Shown: positions 16,054 to 25,764, numbered from the stretch's first letter. The stretch: 64,000 nucleotides of DNA from DASPKW01 sp038244055 (GCA_038244055.1 JBBRTW010000001.1:1-64000), one strand, 5' to 3'. The notes: generated by a model from the letters alone, not told the origin. Translations and numbers: made by a program.

Positions 16054-17010
16054 TTGAACAACGTCTTAAAACAACCCTCGCTCCATGTGAAATCCGTCCT
16101 GGAGCTCATTGGCAACACGCCCCTCCTGTCATTCAAGCGTATGACCCAGAACGTCGCGCCGGTGCAGGTGCTGGCCAAGGCGGAATGGTACAACCCCGGC
16201 GGGTCGGTCAAGGACCGCGCCGCCATGGCGATGATCCTGGATGGCGAAAAACGCGGGTTGCTGCATTCCGGCAAAACGCTCATCGATGCCACGAGCGGTA
16301 ACACGGGCATCGCCTACGCCATGATCTGCGCCGAGCGCGGTTATAACGTTCGTCTGGCGCTGCCCAAGAACGCCAGTGTCGAGCGCAAGCAATGCCTGCT
16401 GGCCTATGGCGCGGAACTGGACATGACTGACCCGGCCGAGGGAACCGATGGGGCACAGCGGCACGTCAAGGAACTGGTCCAGCACCATCCCGAGCGCTAT
16501 TTCTATCCCGATCAGTACAACAACGACGCCAACTGGCGGGCCCATTACGATTCGACCGCCATGGAAATCTGGCGGCAGACCGAAGGCCGCGTGACGCATT
16601 TCGTGGCGGGTGTCGGCACGAGTGGAACGTTCATGGGTGTCACCCGCCGGCTCAAGGAACTCAACCCGGCCATCCAGTGCATCTGCATGCAGCCCGATTC
16701 GCCGCTGCATGGTCTGGAAGGGATGAAGCATATGGCGACAGCGCTGGTGCCGGGCATCTACGATGCAACCGTTGCCGATGAGCACGTGGAAGTGGGAACC
16801 GAGAACGCCCATCGCACAGTTCTGCGCCTGGCGCGCGAGGAGGGGTTGCTGGTGGGTGTTTCATCGGGCGCCAATATGTACGCCGCCATGCAGGTGGCCG
16901 AGCGGATCAAGGAGGGGATTGTCGTGACCATCTTCTGCGACTCGGCCTCTAAATATCTCTCGGAGAGTTTCTGGACCGAAATGGACAGCGAGGCGGTGAA
17001 CTGGCCGTGA
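16054..17010 (+). CDS. PLP-dependent cysteine synthase (CysM-like)
   Basis: A fold-type II beta-elimination/replacement enzyme that exchanges the acetyl or phosphate group of an activated serine for sulfide or a thiocarboxylate. Seen are ELIGNTPLLSF, the PLP lysine in NPGGSVKDRAA, the substrate loop [11 protein letters not shown], and the phosphate-binding GVGTSGTFMG. The C-terminus is the short type without regulatory CBS domains (318 residues). No ATG lies ahead of the core; TTG at 16054 is assumed, and GTG at 16087 is possible. Its stop overlaps the start of the JAMM gene by the GTGA sequence, so the two are translationally coupled, as mec and cysM are clustered in actinobacteria. Confidence 0.85.
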   Translation: MNNVLKQPSLHVKSVLELIGNTPLLSFKRMTQNVAPVQVLAKAEWYNPGGSVKDRAAMAMILDGEKRGLLHSGKTLIDATSGNTGIAYAMICAERGYNVRLALPKNASVERKQCLLAYGAELDMTDPAEGTDGAQRHVKELVQHHPERYFYPDQYNNDANWRAHYDSTAMEIWRQTEGRVTHFVAGVGTSGTFMGVTRRLKELNPAIQCICMQPDSPLHGLEGMKHMATALVPGIYDATVADEHVEVGTENAHRTVLRLAREEGLLVGVSSGANMYAAMQVAERIKEGIVVTIFCDSASKYLSESFWTEMDSEAVNWP

Positions 17011-17456
17011 GTCAAACTATCGTGCTGCACATCTCCGAAGCGATCAAGCGGCAGATAGAGGCCGAGGGGGTGGCCGCGTTTCCGAGTGAATGTTGCGGCA
17101 TACTCATTGGCCGGGATCTGGCGGGTGGAGAGCGCATCGTCGAACGGCTGGCCCCGATGAAAAATGCCTTCGATGCCTCCGAGCAGTATCACCGATTCAC
17201 AATCGATCCGCGGGCGCAGATCGAGGCCGAAAAGTCGGCCGATGCGGAAGGAAAAATGCTGCTCGGATATTACCACAGCCACCCCAATCACCCCGCCCGC
17301 CCGAGCGAGTACGACCGCCAGAACATGCCGCCGTTTTCGTTTTACAGCCAGGTGATCGTCTCCATCATGGAAGGCAAGCCGGCGGACATGACTTGCTGGT
17401 ATCTGGATGAGGAAACCGAGCAGTTTGCCCAAACGCGGATTGTTGTTGTAGGATGA
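17007..17456 (+). CDS. JAMM/MPN metalloprotease (Mec-like, M67 family)
   Basis: A 149-residue zinc peptidase that in mycobacteria releases cysteine from the CysO carrier protein. The complete JAMM motif is present: the general-base glutamate in [10 protein letters not shown] (about residue 31) and H-S-H-P-x7-P-S-x2-D in [16 protein letters not shown] (about residues 92-105). Start codon is GTG, overlapping the stop of the cysteine synthase gene. The context, E1-like protein, cysteine synthase and JAMM protease in a row, is the thiocarboxylate pathway set apart from the missing carrier. Confidence 0.9.
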   Translation: MSQTIVLHISEAIKRQIEAEGVAAFPSECCGILIGRDLAGGERIVERLAPMKNAFDASEQYHRFTIDPRAQIEAEKSADAEGKMLLGYYHSHPNHPARPSEYDRQNMPPFSFYSQVIVSIMEGKPADMTCWYLDEETEQFAQTRIVVVG

Positions 17457-17493
17457 TCGAGTCGCGGAAAAAACAACGAAAGAAGGAAAGACC

Positions 17494-18459
<966 letters not shown>

Positions 18460-18460
18460 C

Positions 18461-18712
18461 ATGCGCAGTCTTGAAATCGCCAACTTGCCGGATGGAATGT
18501 ACCAGCGAATCGAGGAACAAGCGGCGGCCCATGGAACAACGGTGAGCCAGGAAGCGGCTGAACTGTTAGCCAAGGCTCTCGCCGATGACGATACTCGCGA
18601 AACGGAACTCCTGGCGGAACTTGCCGCCGGGCGGGCGGAACTCAAAGCCAAGGGAATTCCGTCCATCAGCGAAACCGAGATCCAAGACATGAAGCAGTGG
18701 GGCCGCGAATGA
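18461..18712 (+). CDS. VapB/FitA-like antitoxin
   Basis: An 83-residue protein with a ribbon-helix-helix-like N-terminus (MRSLEIANLPDGMYQRIEEQ ... TVSQEAAELLAKAL), as in FitA/Phd-type antitoxins that pair with PIN toxins. The C-terminal half (residues 45-83) is charged and would wrap the toxin. The start at 18461 follows a GAGGAGGAG sequence that overlaps the end of cysK. Its stop overlaps the toxin start by ATGA. Such pairs bind their own promoter, so they may also affect the flanking cysteine genes. Confidence 0.8.
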   Translation: MRSLEIANLPDGMYQRIEEQAAAHGTTVSQEAAELLAKALADDDTRETELLAELAAGRAELKAKGIPSISETEIQDMKQWGRE

Positions 18713-19116
18713 TTGTTGCGGACGCCAACCTGGTTGTGTATCTGCTCATCGACGGCGATTACACCCAAGCAGCGCATCAAGTTCGGAAAAGGAATCGTCC
18801 GTGGATGGTGCCTGCGCTGTTTCGAAGCGAACTGCTCAACGTTTTGTGTTCGCAAATGCGCATCTACGGCATGGAGCGCGATGACGCCCTGAAATTGTTT
18901 CAACGCGGCATGTCAATGGTTCAAGTTTCAGACGCCGCAGTTGATGCCGCCGGCGTCCTCAATTTGTGCAAGTCTTTGAAGTCCTCGAGTTATGACGCGG
19001 AATACGTCTTGCTTGCGGAATCGCTTGGCGTGCCTCTTGTCACGCAGGATGCCGCGCTTCTCCGCGCGGTTCCCAATATCGCAGTTTCCATTGCTCAAGC
19101 GGCTGGTGCGACGTAA
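18709..19116 (+). CDS. PIN-domain ribonuclease toxin (VapC-like)
   Basis: A 135-residue PIN-domain protein, presumed RNA-cleaving toxin. The first acidic residue is in MIVADANLVVYLL, the second in FRSELLNVL (about residue 41), the third and fourth in SYDAEYVLLAESLG and VTQDAALL (about 95-115). All four metal-binding acids of the PIN fold are thus present. Start codon ATG overlaps the antitoxin stop (ATGA), the usual arrangement for coupled translation of VapBC pairs. Confidence 0.85.
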   Translation: MIVADANLVVYLLIDGDYTQAAHQVRKRNRPWMVPALFRSELLNVLCSQMRIYGMERDDALKLFQRGMSMVQVSDAAVDAAGVLNLCKSLKSSSYDAEYVLLAESLGVPLVTQDAALLRAVPNIAVSIAQAAGAT

Positions 19117-19239
19117 TTCCAAATCTGGAATTCCCAACGCACGATCGCGGAGAATTGCGGGGAAGCCGGAAAGCCTTGATGACGCCGCCGATTTGAAATT
19201 TCTAAAATTCATTGCTCTAGCATCACAAAAAGCCCACCC

Positions 19240-19908
19240 ATGACTCAATCCGAAATCCACCAAGCCAACACCGCTCTCGCCACCCAATCCCCCCTCGAAA
19301 TCGTCCGCTGGGCCGTCACCCGCTCCGATGGCCGGGCCGTCGTCTCCACCAACTTCCGCCCCTACGAGGCCGTCATCCTCCATCTCGCCACCCAGGTTCA
19401 GCTGGACATCCGCGTCCTCTGGGTTGATCACGGCTACAACAAACCCGCCACCTACCGGCACGGCGAAGAGCTGATCAAGCGTTTCAAGCTCAACGTGAGG
19501 CTCTATGTCCCGCGCATGACGGCCGCCCATTACGATGCGATCCACGGCGGCGCGCCCGAGCCGACCGCGGAAAATGAGGAGCGCATCAAGGCCTTCAGCA
19601 CCGTCATGAAGCTCGAGCCCTTCCAGCGCGGCATGCGCGAACTCGCCCCCAGTGTCTGGCTGACCGCGCTGCGAAAAGTGCAAAACCCCAACCGCGCCGG
19701 CATGGAAATCATCAGCGATGATCCCACTTTCAAGACGCTCAAAGTCAGCCCCGTTCTTAACTGGAACGACCAGCAGATGAACGAGTATTGCAAGCAGCAT
19801 GACCTACCGGTCGAGTGGGACTACTTCGACCCCGCCAAGGCCGATGAAAAACGCGAATGCGGCCTGCACGCGGCGTGGGGCGGCAAGGCGGTTGCAAGCC
19901 AAGGCTAA
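19240..19908 (+). CDS. cysH: Phosphoadenylyl-sulfate (PAPS) reductase
   Basis: Reduces PAPS to sulfite with thioredoxin, releasing 3'-phosphoadenosine 5'-phosphate. The 222-residue protein has the adenylyl-binding VSTNFRPYEAVILHLAT, VLWVDHGYNKPATY, the WLTALRKVQ segment and the C-terminal catalytic ECGLH motif (DEKRECGLH). The paired cysteines (CC and C-x2-C) that mark the iron-sulfur APS reductases are absent, so PAPS is the likely substrate. It lies on the same strand as the cysteine genes, with the toxin-antitoxin pair between, and ahead of a PHP phosphatase that could remove the by-product. Confidence 0.87.
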   Translation: MTQSEIHQANTALATQSPLEIVRWAVTRSDGRAVVSTNFRPYEAVILHLATQVQLDIRVLWVDHGYNKPATYRHGEELIKRFKLNVRLYVPRMTAAHYDAIHGGAPEPTAENEERIKAFSTVMKLEPFQRGMRELAPSVWLTALRKVQNPNRAGMEIISDDPTFKTLKVSPVLNWNDQQMNEYCKQHDLPVEWDYFDPAKADEKRECGLHAAWGGKAVASQG

Positions 19909-19913
19909 CCAAG

Positions 19914-20180
19914 ATGGCGACTCGACGATTCAGCATCGCCCGCGTGATCATGGTCCTCAGCGCCCTGCTGGCGCTGGGGGCGCTGGCGGTGCTTGGGGTC
20001 TCGGCCTACGTGTTTGTCTTTCATTTGAAGGAGATGAACATGGAGGATGCGTCGATGACCAAGCGCATCTGTGCGATTTACGGTTGCCTGGCCGGGCTTT
20101 TCGCGGGTTGCTCGATCTTTTTGTATCTGAAGCTCTATCCCCGCAAGAGCCGGCAGCGCGGCTTCGACGTGATCCAATGA
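19914..20180 (+). CDS. Small two-helix membrane protein
   Basis: An 88-residue protein of unknown function with two predicted transmembrane segments (about residues 9-33 and 52-73) separated by a short hydrophilic loop. It starts five bases after cysH and its stop overlaps the start of the PHP gene by ATGA, so it belongs to the same transcription unit. No conserved domain is recognised. Confidence 0.65.
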   Translation: MATRRFSIARVIMVLSALLALGALAVLGVSAYVFVFHLKEMNMEDASMTKRICAIYGCLAGLFAGCSIFLYLKLYPRKSRQRGFDVIQ

Positions 20181-21046
20181 CGCGGCAGTTCGTCGACCTC
20201 CACTCCCACTCCACCGCCTCCGACGGCACATTCGCCCCCGCCGACGTCGTTCGCCTGGCCAAATCCGCCGGCCTGGTCGGCCTGGCCCTCACCGATCACG
20301 ACACCATCGCCGGCATTACCGAGGCCGCGGCTGAGGCCAAAAAGCTCGAGATCACCTTTATTCCCGGCATCGAAATCTCGGCCGTCCCGCCCATCGATAA
20401 TGGCACGCTCCATATCCTCGGCTATTGCATCGATCCGCAAAGCCCCGCGCTGGCCGAAATGACCCGCAATCTCATCGATGCCCGCGACGATCGCAATCCG
20501 AAGATCATCGCCCGACTGCGTGAGCTCGGAATCGTTATCACCATGGATGAAGCGGTCAACTACGCCCGCGGCGGCGTGCTTGGCCGGCCCCATATCGCCG
20601 CGCTTCTTATCCGCAAGGGCATCGTCAAGACCGTCAAGCAGGCCTTCGATGAGTATCTCGCCCCCGGCGGCAAGGCCTACTTCGACAAAGAGCGCCTCAC
20701 CCCCCGCGCCGCCATCTCCCGCATTCGCCAGTCTGGCGGCCTGCCCGTTCTTGCCCACCCCGTCCAACTCCGCGCCACCAACCATGCCCAGCTCGATCGA
20801 GTCATCAAAGACCTTCTCGATCTCGGCCTGGCCGGGATCGAAGTCATCCACAGCGACCACTCCCAAGCCCTCGTCGATAAATACACCCGCCTGGCCGATC
20901 GCTACGGCCTGCTCAAAACTGGCGGCTCCGATTTCCATGGCGGCAACAAAAAAGACATCTCGCTTGGCACCGCCAATGGCCGGCGCATCCCCAGAAAATT
21001 CATGGATGACCTCCTCGCCCGCGCCGCGAACCCAGTCCGATTTTAG
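20177..21046 (+). CDS. PHP-domain phosphatase (YciV/TrpH-like, 3',5'-nucleoside bisphosphate phosphatase candidate)
   Basis: A 289-residue metal-dependent phosphoesterase. The four PHP motifs are present: DLHSHSTASDG (residues 6-16), LTDHDT (about 38-43), LAHPVQL (about 195) and the final GSDFHG (about 254). This YciV/TrpH type hydrolyses 3',5'-nucleoside bisphosphates such as pAp or trims short RNA 5' ends. Coupling by ATGA to the membrane-protein gene next to cysH suggests removal of the 3'-phosphoadenosine 5'-phosphate made by PAPS reductase; that is inference from position. Confidence 0.85.
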   Translation: MTRQFVDLHSHSTASDGTFAPADVVRLAKSAGLVGLALTDHDTIAGITEAAAEAKKLEITFIPGIEISAVPPIDNGTLHILGYCIDPQSPALAEMTRNLIDARDDRNPKIIARLRELGIVITMDEAVNYARGGVLGRPHIAALLIRKGIVKTVKQAFDEYLAPGGKAYFDKERLTPRAAISRIRQSGGLPVLAHPVQLRATNHAQLDRVIKDLLDLGLAGIEVIHSDHSQALVDKYTRLADRYGLLKTGGSDFHGGNKKDISLGTANGRRIPRKFMDDLLARAANPVRF

Positions 21047-21047
21047 C

Positions 21048-21065
21048 CGCTCCGCTTGCGGAGCG
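21048..21065. terminator. Hairpin between convergent genes
   Basis: CGCTCCG and CGGAGCG form a 7-bp stem with a 4-base loop just after the PHP gene. There is no T-run on either side except the TTTT before it, so it could act weakly for the minus-strand Kelch gene. Confidence 0.35.
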
Positions 21066-21123
21066 CGTCCATCGGCGCACCAACCCGATCAGTCGGAGCA
21101 TGATGGAGAATTGGAATTCAGAT

Positions 21124-23247
21124 TCATCGCATATCGCGGGCGCCAGCGGCGTTGGGATCCAGACGCAGGACAAAGACCTGGCTCTTGGCATCCACCGCCC
21201 AAAACAGATGCCGCTTGTTATCGTGCATCAGGCCAAGCGAAACATTTCGGCCTTTGACTCCGCTGGGGTCGTCGCCGGTGATTTTCAGCGAGATCCAGCG
21301 ACCGGCGGCCGGGTCGAAGGCGGGCGTTCGGCGAACACCGCTTTCATCGGCGGGCAGTGTGCATCCGGCCAGGACCAGGTCGTGATCGGGGTCGTAGCGG
21401 AGCTGGCAGAGATAGGAGATGGAAGCCGCCGCGGGGGCGTTGGCCGGCTCGATCCGGCTGGCTTCGAGGGTTTTCATGTCCAGCGCGTGGACGATGCCGT
21501 CAAAGGGATGCGTGTCCCCGTATTCCTTGCGGACCATCAGGAGGCGATCGCGCTTGGAGTCATAGGTCATCGTTGAATTGTCGACGCGCGAGCCGGGCAA
21601 TTTCGCGCCGGTGACTTTCAGCCGGAGCCATTCGCGCTTGCTCGCATCGAAGCGGAAGATCGCGCCGTCCTTGGTCCAGCAGGCGATACCGGCCGGCGTC
21701 GGGCAGAGCGTCAGGTCGTAGAAGCAATCGCCATGATCCATCCCTTTGGGTTTGGGGGCGCGCGAACTCCAGTCAGCGCGGTCGGGGTCGTAGAAGTAGG
21801 AATGGGTTCGTCGGCCGGTGAAGATCATTTGCTTGATGAGCGGTTCGTAGGCGTAACTTTGATAGGAATGGCCGGTGATCCAGGGGCGCCGATTCAGGTT
21901 GTAGCCATCGGGATATTCTGTGTTTGAATAGGTCTGGCCCAGCGGGAACTCAACCGGAAAAGGGAGCTCCCAGCGGCCGGTGGCCAGATGAAAGTGAAGC
22001 ACATCCGAGCCGCCATGCGCGCAGTGCCCACCGGAAAAGCGCAGGATCTGATCGCGATCCACATCCAGCACTGCCGTTCCCCAGTCGCGATTCACCTGCG
22101 GTAACTGCGGAGGTTTGATGGCGACCCAGGTGTTGGCGGGCAGATTACCGAGGCGCTGTTGAAACGCCTGCGCATCCGGAACGGGGTCCTTCAGGAAAAA
22201 GTCCGGATGAAATGCGCCGGTGCGATACTGACGCGTATCGGCCTCGGCGAGTGCATCGGGCGCGGAACTGCTCCAGCGGTCGGCGGCGATGTCGTAGGTG
22301 AATTCGCCATCGGCGCGGTTGATGTACTGGCCGCCCATGTAGTCGGTGTTGTTGGCGTACTGGTAGCCGCCGCTGAGTTTGACCGTGCCATCGCCGGCGG
22401 CGGTCAGTGCATGGTTCGCGCGAGGCGGCGGGGCGGTTGGTGGCTGGCGGCAGGTCCAGGCGCGGGAGTTGGGGTCGAAGGCCCAGGTGTCGCTCGTCAC
22501 ATAGTCGCAGTGGTCGCCGCCGAACAGAATGTAGAGGCCGGTTTTGCGATCGAAGACAATTGGGCTGAGGGTGCGGGCGGGAGGCTCCGCATCCAGAGGC
22601 TCGGCCGCCTGTTCGAGCGCGCGCTGAATTTCCCACATCGCGTGCATCGATTCAGCATTGAGATCTTCACCCAGTGACTTTTCGACATCCGCGGACTGCC
22701 GCGCTACGGCCACCAGCCTAAGCACGCTACGATCGCGCCGGACCGCATCGCCGCCGTTGAGGGTTTCGCCCTTCAAACCCGCTTCGAGCGATGAAACGTC
22801 TTTGGCGATTTGGGATTGGGCGGGTAGGAGCTGATTTCTGGCCGCTGCCTCCCGGCGCTCGGCCGGAAATCCCTGGAACCATGCCGAGCGCGCCTGCGCG
22901 AGAAGTTTCGCCTGATCGATTGCCGCCTTCACGCAGAGGTCATGGTATCCCTGCAGCTTGTTCGCCTTGCGCAGGTCGGAACCGATCGGCGTCCATTTGC
23001 CGCCTTCCAGAATCCGCGTTCCGGCCCGGCCATCTTCGGCCGACTGGTCCTGTCCGCCAAAGGCCAGTCCAGCGCCATCCGGGCCTTCGGCGGACGCGCC
23101 CCAGATGATCGGCTCGTGAAGATTCACCCCGGGCAGGCGGTAGGGTTTGGGTTTTGCCTCGGCCGCGCTTGCCGGGCGCTGCGCGGCGATCGCCGCGACG
23201 AGAATGATCGAGAACACAAACGATGCCGTCCTGACCGGTTTTGCCAT
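21124..23247 (-). CDS. Secreted Kelch-repeat protein
   Basis: A 707-residue exported protein of unknown reaction. Residues 1-28 are a signal peptide (ends RPASAAEA). From about 230 on there are repeated beta-propeller blades of Kelch type, for example LSPIVFDRKTGLYILFGGD, TWAFDPNSRAWTCRQ, NHALTAAGDGTVKLSGGYQ and ILRFSGGHCAHGGSDVLHFH, each with paired glycines and a later W. The region 90-220 is helical. It stands alone on the minus strand between the PHP gene and the TonB gene. The architecture suggests a binding or scaffold role at the cell surface. Confidence 0.78.
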   Translation of the reverse strand: MAKPVRTASFVFSIILVAAIAAQRPASAAEAKPKPYRLPGVNLHEPIIWGASAEGPDGAGLAFGGQDQSAEDGRAGTRILEGGKWTPIGSDLRKANKLQGYHDLCVKAAIDQAKLLAQARSAWFQGFPAERREAAARNQLLPAQSQIAKDVSSLEAGLKGETLNGGDAVRRDRSVLRLVAVARQSADVEKSLGEDLNAESMHAMWEIQRALEQAAEPLDAEPPARTLSPIVFDRKTGLYILFGGDHCDYVTSDTWAFDPNSRAWTCRQPPTAPPPRANHALTAAGDGTVKLSGGYQYANNTDYMGGQYINRADGEFTYDIAADRWSSSAPDALAEADTRQYRTGAFHPDFFLKDPVPDAQAFQQRLGNLPANTWVAIKPPQLPQVNRDWGTAVLDVDRDQILRFSGGHCAHGGSDVLHFHLATGRWELPFPVEFPLGQTYSNTEYPDGYNLNRRPWITGHSYQSYAYEPLIKQMIFTGRRTHSYFYDPDRADWSSRAPKPKGMDHGDCFYDLTLCPTPAGIACWTKDGAIFRFDASKREWLRLKVTGAKLPGSRVDNSTMTYDSKRDRLLMVRKEYGDTHPFDGIVHALDMKTLEASRIEPANAPAAASISYLCQLRYDPDHDLVLAGCTLPADESGVRRTPAFDPAAGRWISLKITGDDPSGVKGRNVSLGLMHDNKRHLFWAVDAKSQVFVLRLDPNAAGARDMR

Positions 23248-23398
23248 GGGCGATTCCTCCGCGAGAGATGGGCCTGAATGGCTATACCGGATTGGCGGCC
23301 GAGTGTGGCGGGGGCGGGAGGAGTGCGAGGGGTGAGTAGCGCGCCTGCGCGGATTGAACGTCGGCCATGATGTTCATCGGGCGCAGTCGTCAGCCGCG

Positions 23399-24403
23399 TT
23401 ATTTTCCGCGCCGCGTGATGTTGAAATTGATCGGCCGGGTCAGACGAACGGGAATGGGCGTGCCGTTCAAGCGCGCGGGCTGGAATTTCCAGGAGCGGGC
23501 GGTGCTGACGGCTTCGTTGTCGAGGATGTCGTGGCCGGATGAAGCGAGGATGCGCACATCGGTAACCTGGCCGGTGGCGTCGATGGAAATTTCGAGCGTG
23601 ACCGTGCCGGACCAATCCTTCTCGTACGCCTTTTCCGGATAGCGGGGGCTGCGGTTGTCCTCCGAGGGCATGGGAACGCCATCGGGCACGCCCGTGCGGC
23701 CGCCGCCATCGCCGGTCGCGGAACCTTTGCCTTGCGCGGCCGAGGCGGATTGGCCGGCATTCTGGCCCGGTGTTCCGCCGGAGGCCGGGATGGGCTTGGA
23801 TGGCGATGAATTCGTTCCGGCGACGGAGGCCATGAGTGTGGATGAGCCCCCGGATGCACCAGAGGGGTTGGTATCACCGGCCGTATTGTTCTCACTGGCC
23901 GATCGCGGTTCATCGGTGATCAGCGGGCCGATCGCGATGGGCGGGCGATTGAGGCTGGCCGGCGCGGTGATCGGCTGCGTCGGGAGCGCCGGCAGAGGCT
24001 CGGAATCCGTACCGGCCAGATGATCGAGCGTGGGAGCGTGCGGGGTGATGGGCGGCGCCTCCAGCGGCGGCGGTGCGAGCAAAGTTGAGGTTGGCGGCGC
24101 ATCGGCCAGCGCGCCGGGCGGCGGGATGATGATGGGGGCATCGGCGATGTTGCCCAGCGCGGGCGCACCGGCCGGCGTGCCGTCGAATTGGGCGGCGTTG
24201 CCAAACCGAAGTTCGAGCGATGGCTGACTGAAGAACTCGACCTTGATCAATACGGCCGCCGCGGCGTGAGCGGCCATCACCAGCGCGAGGATGATGAAGA
24301 AGGAATCATCGCGGCGGCGATGCTGCCGATGATCGCCGAAAAAAAGACGGCGCAGCAGACCCGGTCTGGATACCGGATCGAGGTTGCGCGGAGGTTGGGG
24401 CAC
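23399..24403 (-). CDS. TonB-family energy transducer
   Basis: A 334-residue inner-membrane protein. A basic cytosolic start of about 33 residues precedes one transmembrane helix (FFIILALVMAAHAAAAVLI), followed by a long proline-, alanine- and glycine-rich periplasmic linker (about 75-245) and a C-terminal TonB domain with YPEKAYEKDWSGTVTLEI, the DVRILASSGHDILDNEAV motif and SWKFQPARLNGTPIPV. TonB passes the proton gradient to outer-membrane receptors. No ExbB/ExbD genes are adjacent; the next gene downstream on this strand is the Kelch gene and upstream lies an outer-membrane barrel. Confidence 0.87.
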   Translation of the reverse strand: MPQPPRNLDPVSRPGLLRRLFFGDHRQHRRRDDSFFIILALVMAAHAAAAVLIKVEFFSQPSLELRFGNAAQFDGTPAGAPALGNIADAPIIIPPPGALADAPPTSTLLAPPPLEAPPITPHAPTLDHLAGTDSEPLPALPTQPITAPASLNRPPIAIGPLITDEPRSASENNTAGDTNPSGASGGSSTLMASVAGTNSSPSKPIPASGGTPGQNAGQSASAAQGKGSATGDGGGRTGVPDGVPMPSEDNRSPRYPEKAYEKDWSGTVTLEISIDATGQVTDVRILASSGHDILDNEAVSTARSWKFQPARLNGTPIPVRLTRPINFNITRRGK

Positions 24404-24458
24404 GGGGATAGTATAGGCGATGCGCGACAGAAGAGAAAAATGAGCGTAGAAGATTGAC

Positions 24459-24531
24459 GGGTAGAGGGTAGACGAAATACCGCGTGTTTCTTGGCGCTTC
24501 GTTCTATCCTCAATCCTCTATCCTCTACCCT
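24459..24531. repeat. Inverted heptamer arrays (GGGTAGA / CTATCCT words)
   Basis: Two GGGTAGA units (24459-24472) face four units of CTATCCT type (24504-24531) across about 31 bp, between the TonB gene and the outer-membrane protein gene. Confidence 0.8.
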
Positions 24532-24552
24532 CTCTTTCTTCCTAACGTGTTA

Positions 24553-25491
24553 TCAGAACTCCCACCCGATGTTGATGTAAACGCGGGCCGTGGCGGAATC
24601 GGGGGTAATGCCGAAAAGAGGGGCGACATTGATGCTGAGCTGGGGAACCGGCCGCCACTGGACACTGGGGCCGATGAGAATGGACGTTTCGTAGTTGGCG
24701 CGGTTGCCGTGCGTGGAGATGAACTCGACCTTGGTTTCCGCTCCAAAAGAGAGTTTTTCGTCGATGAGGGTATAGGAAATGCCGCCATCGATTTCGTAGG
24801 TGTATTCGCGGCCGCCGCCGGTTTCGAATTCGCCGACGAAATTCACGCCCCAGTGCCAGCGCGGGGCCAGCTCATCACCGAGCAGCAGCTTGAATTCCAC
24901 GCCATCCGCATCGTACTCATGGTAGATATATTCGGCATAGAACGTAGGGTTGCCCCAGATCTTGCCCCAGTCCGCCAGAGCCCAGCGGCCCTCCAGTTGA
25001 GCGCCGTTCTGCCCCTTGCCGGATTCGTCGATATCGAGGCGGTAATAGACATCGACCTGGAAGTGGTAGGGCAGCCCATAGGAGATTTCGGCCAGATACC
25101 GGCCGTTGGTTTCCCCGGATTTAAGAAAGCGCGGGATGAACCAGAGCTCGGCCTCGACCTTGCCCTCGGGGATGACGTAAACGCGCGTGTTGGGGAATCG
25201 GCGCGTGGCGGTCCAGCGCGGCTGGCCGTAGGAGCCGACCCGGTCTTCCTCGCGAAGCTCGGATTTGTTGGCGGTGACATTGACGGGGGGAAGCTCATAG
25301 GAGCGGAGGTGGGCTGGCGCGGGGGCGGGAGCGGCGGATTGGTCGAGCGTGAGTGGATTGGTGAGGTCGAGTTTGTCGTCGGTAGGAGCGAAGTTGGCGG
25401 GCGGTGCGCCTGCGCCGGGATTTTCAGCCAGGGCAGGCAAGACGAGAGCGAGTAGGGCGGCCGCAATGGCCAATCGAAGGGCGCGAAGCAT
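24553..25491 (-). CDS. Outer-membrane beta-barrel protein
   Basis: A 312-residue exported protein: signal peptide at residues 1-22 (ALLALVLPALA), a proline/alanine-rich linker to about 60, then alternating amphipathic strands with many aromatic residues (VEAELWFIPRF, FYAEYIYHEYDADG, WHWGVNFVGEFETGG) and a final strand ending in phenylalanine (INIGWEF), the usual barrel assembly signal. It resembles the MetA/phenol-degradation transporter-like barrels, but the match is by pattern only. It lies next to a TonB gene, yet lacks the plug domain of a TonB-dependent receptor. Confidence 0.75.
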   Translation of the reverse strand: MLRALRLAIAAALLALVLPALAENPGAGAPPANFAPTDDKLDLTNPLTLDQSAAPAPAPAHLRSYELPPVNVTANKSELREEDRVGSYGQPRWTATRRFPNTRVYVIPEGKVEAELWFIPRFLKSGETNGRYLAEISYGLPYHFQVDVYYRLDIDESGKGQNGAQLEGRWALADWGKIWGNPTFYAEYIYHEYDADGVEFKLLLGDELAPRWHWGVNFVGEFETGGGREYTYEIDGGISYTLIDEKLSFGAETKVEFISTHGNRANYETSILIGPSVQWRPVPQLSINVAPLFGITPDSATARVYINIGWEF

Positions 25492-25570
25492 GGAGTTCCT
25501 CCCAGAACTGTGAAAGTAGTAAATACGACTATATCATGCCGAGAATAATCGCGGAAAACGAGTGTTTTGT

Positions 25571-25690
25571 GTAGCACGGGCATCCTGCCCGTGTTGAGAA
25601 TTAAGAATTTGGCGAGTTTCTAAAGTCCGAATCTCGCAGACATGGGCAGAGCCTGTCTTGAGCTTGCGAAAGAATGCCCATGCTACGGGC
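25571..25690. repeat. REP-like palindromes (GTAGCACGGGCAT family)
   Basis: CACGGGCATCCTGCCCGTG at 25575-25593 is a palindrome preceded by GTAG. About 65 bases further a diverged partner (CATGGGCAGAGCCTG ... GAATGCCCATGCTAC) runs the other way. The family recurs at 32085-32242 and 34313-34415. The gap 25492-25762 between the barrel gene and the squalene-repeat gene holds only this element and a heptamer array. Confidence 0.8.
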
Positions 25691-25736
25691 CGCTCATCTG
25701 ATCCCCTCTCCCGAGTACAGGAGAGGGGGTAAATCT

Positions 25737-25764
25737 CGCAACCAGCAACTAGCAACTCGCAACT
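25737..25764. repeat. Heptamer array (CGCAACT word) at a stop codon
   Basis: Four 7-bp units, CGCAACC, AGCAACT twice and CGCAACT, followed by ATTTC. The stop codon of the squalene-repeat gene (minus strand, 25763-25765) lies in the last unit. The array at 28003-28066 ends the same way at another stop codon. Confidence 0.85.
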
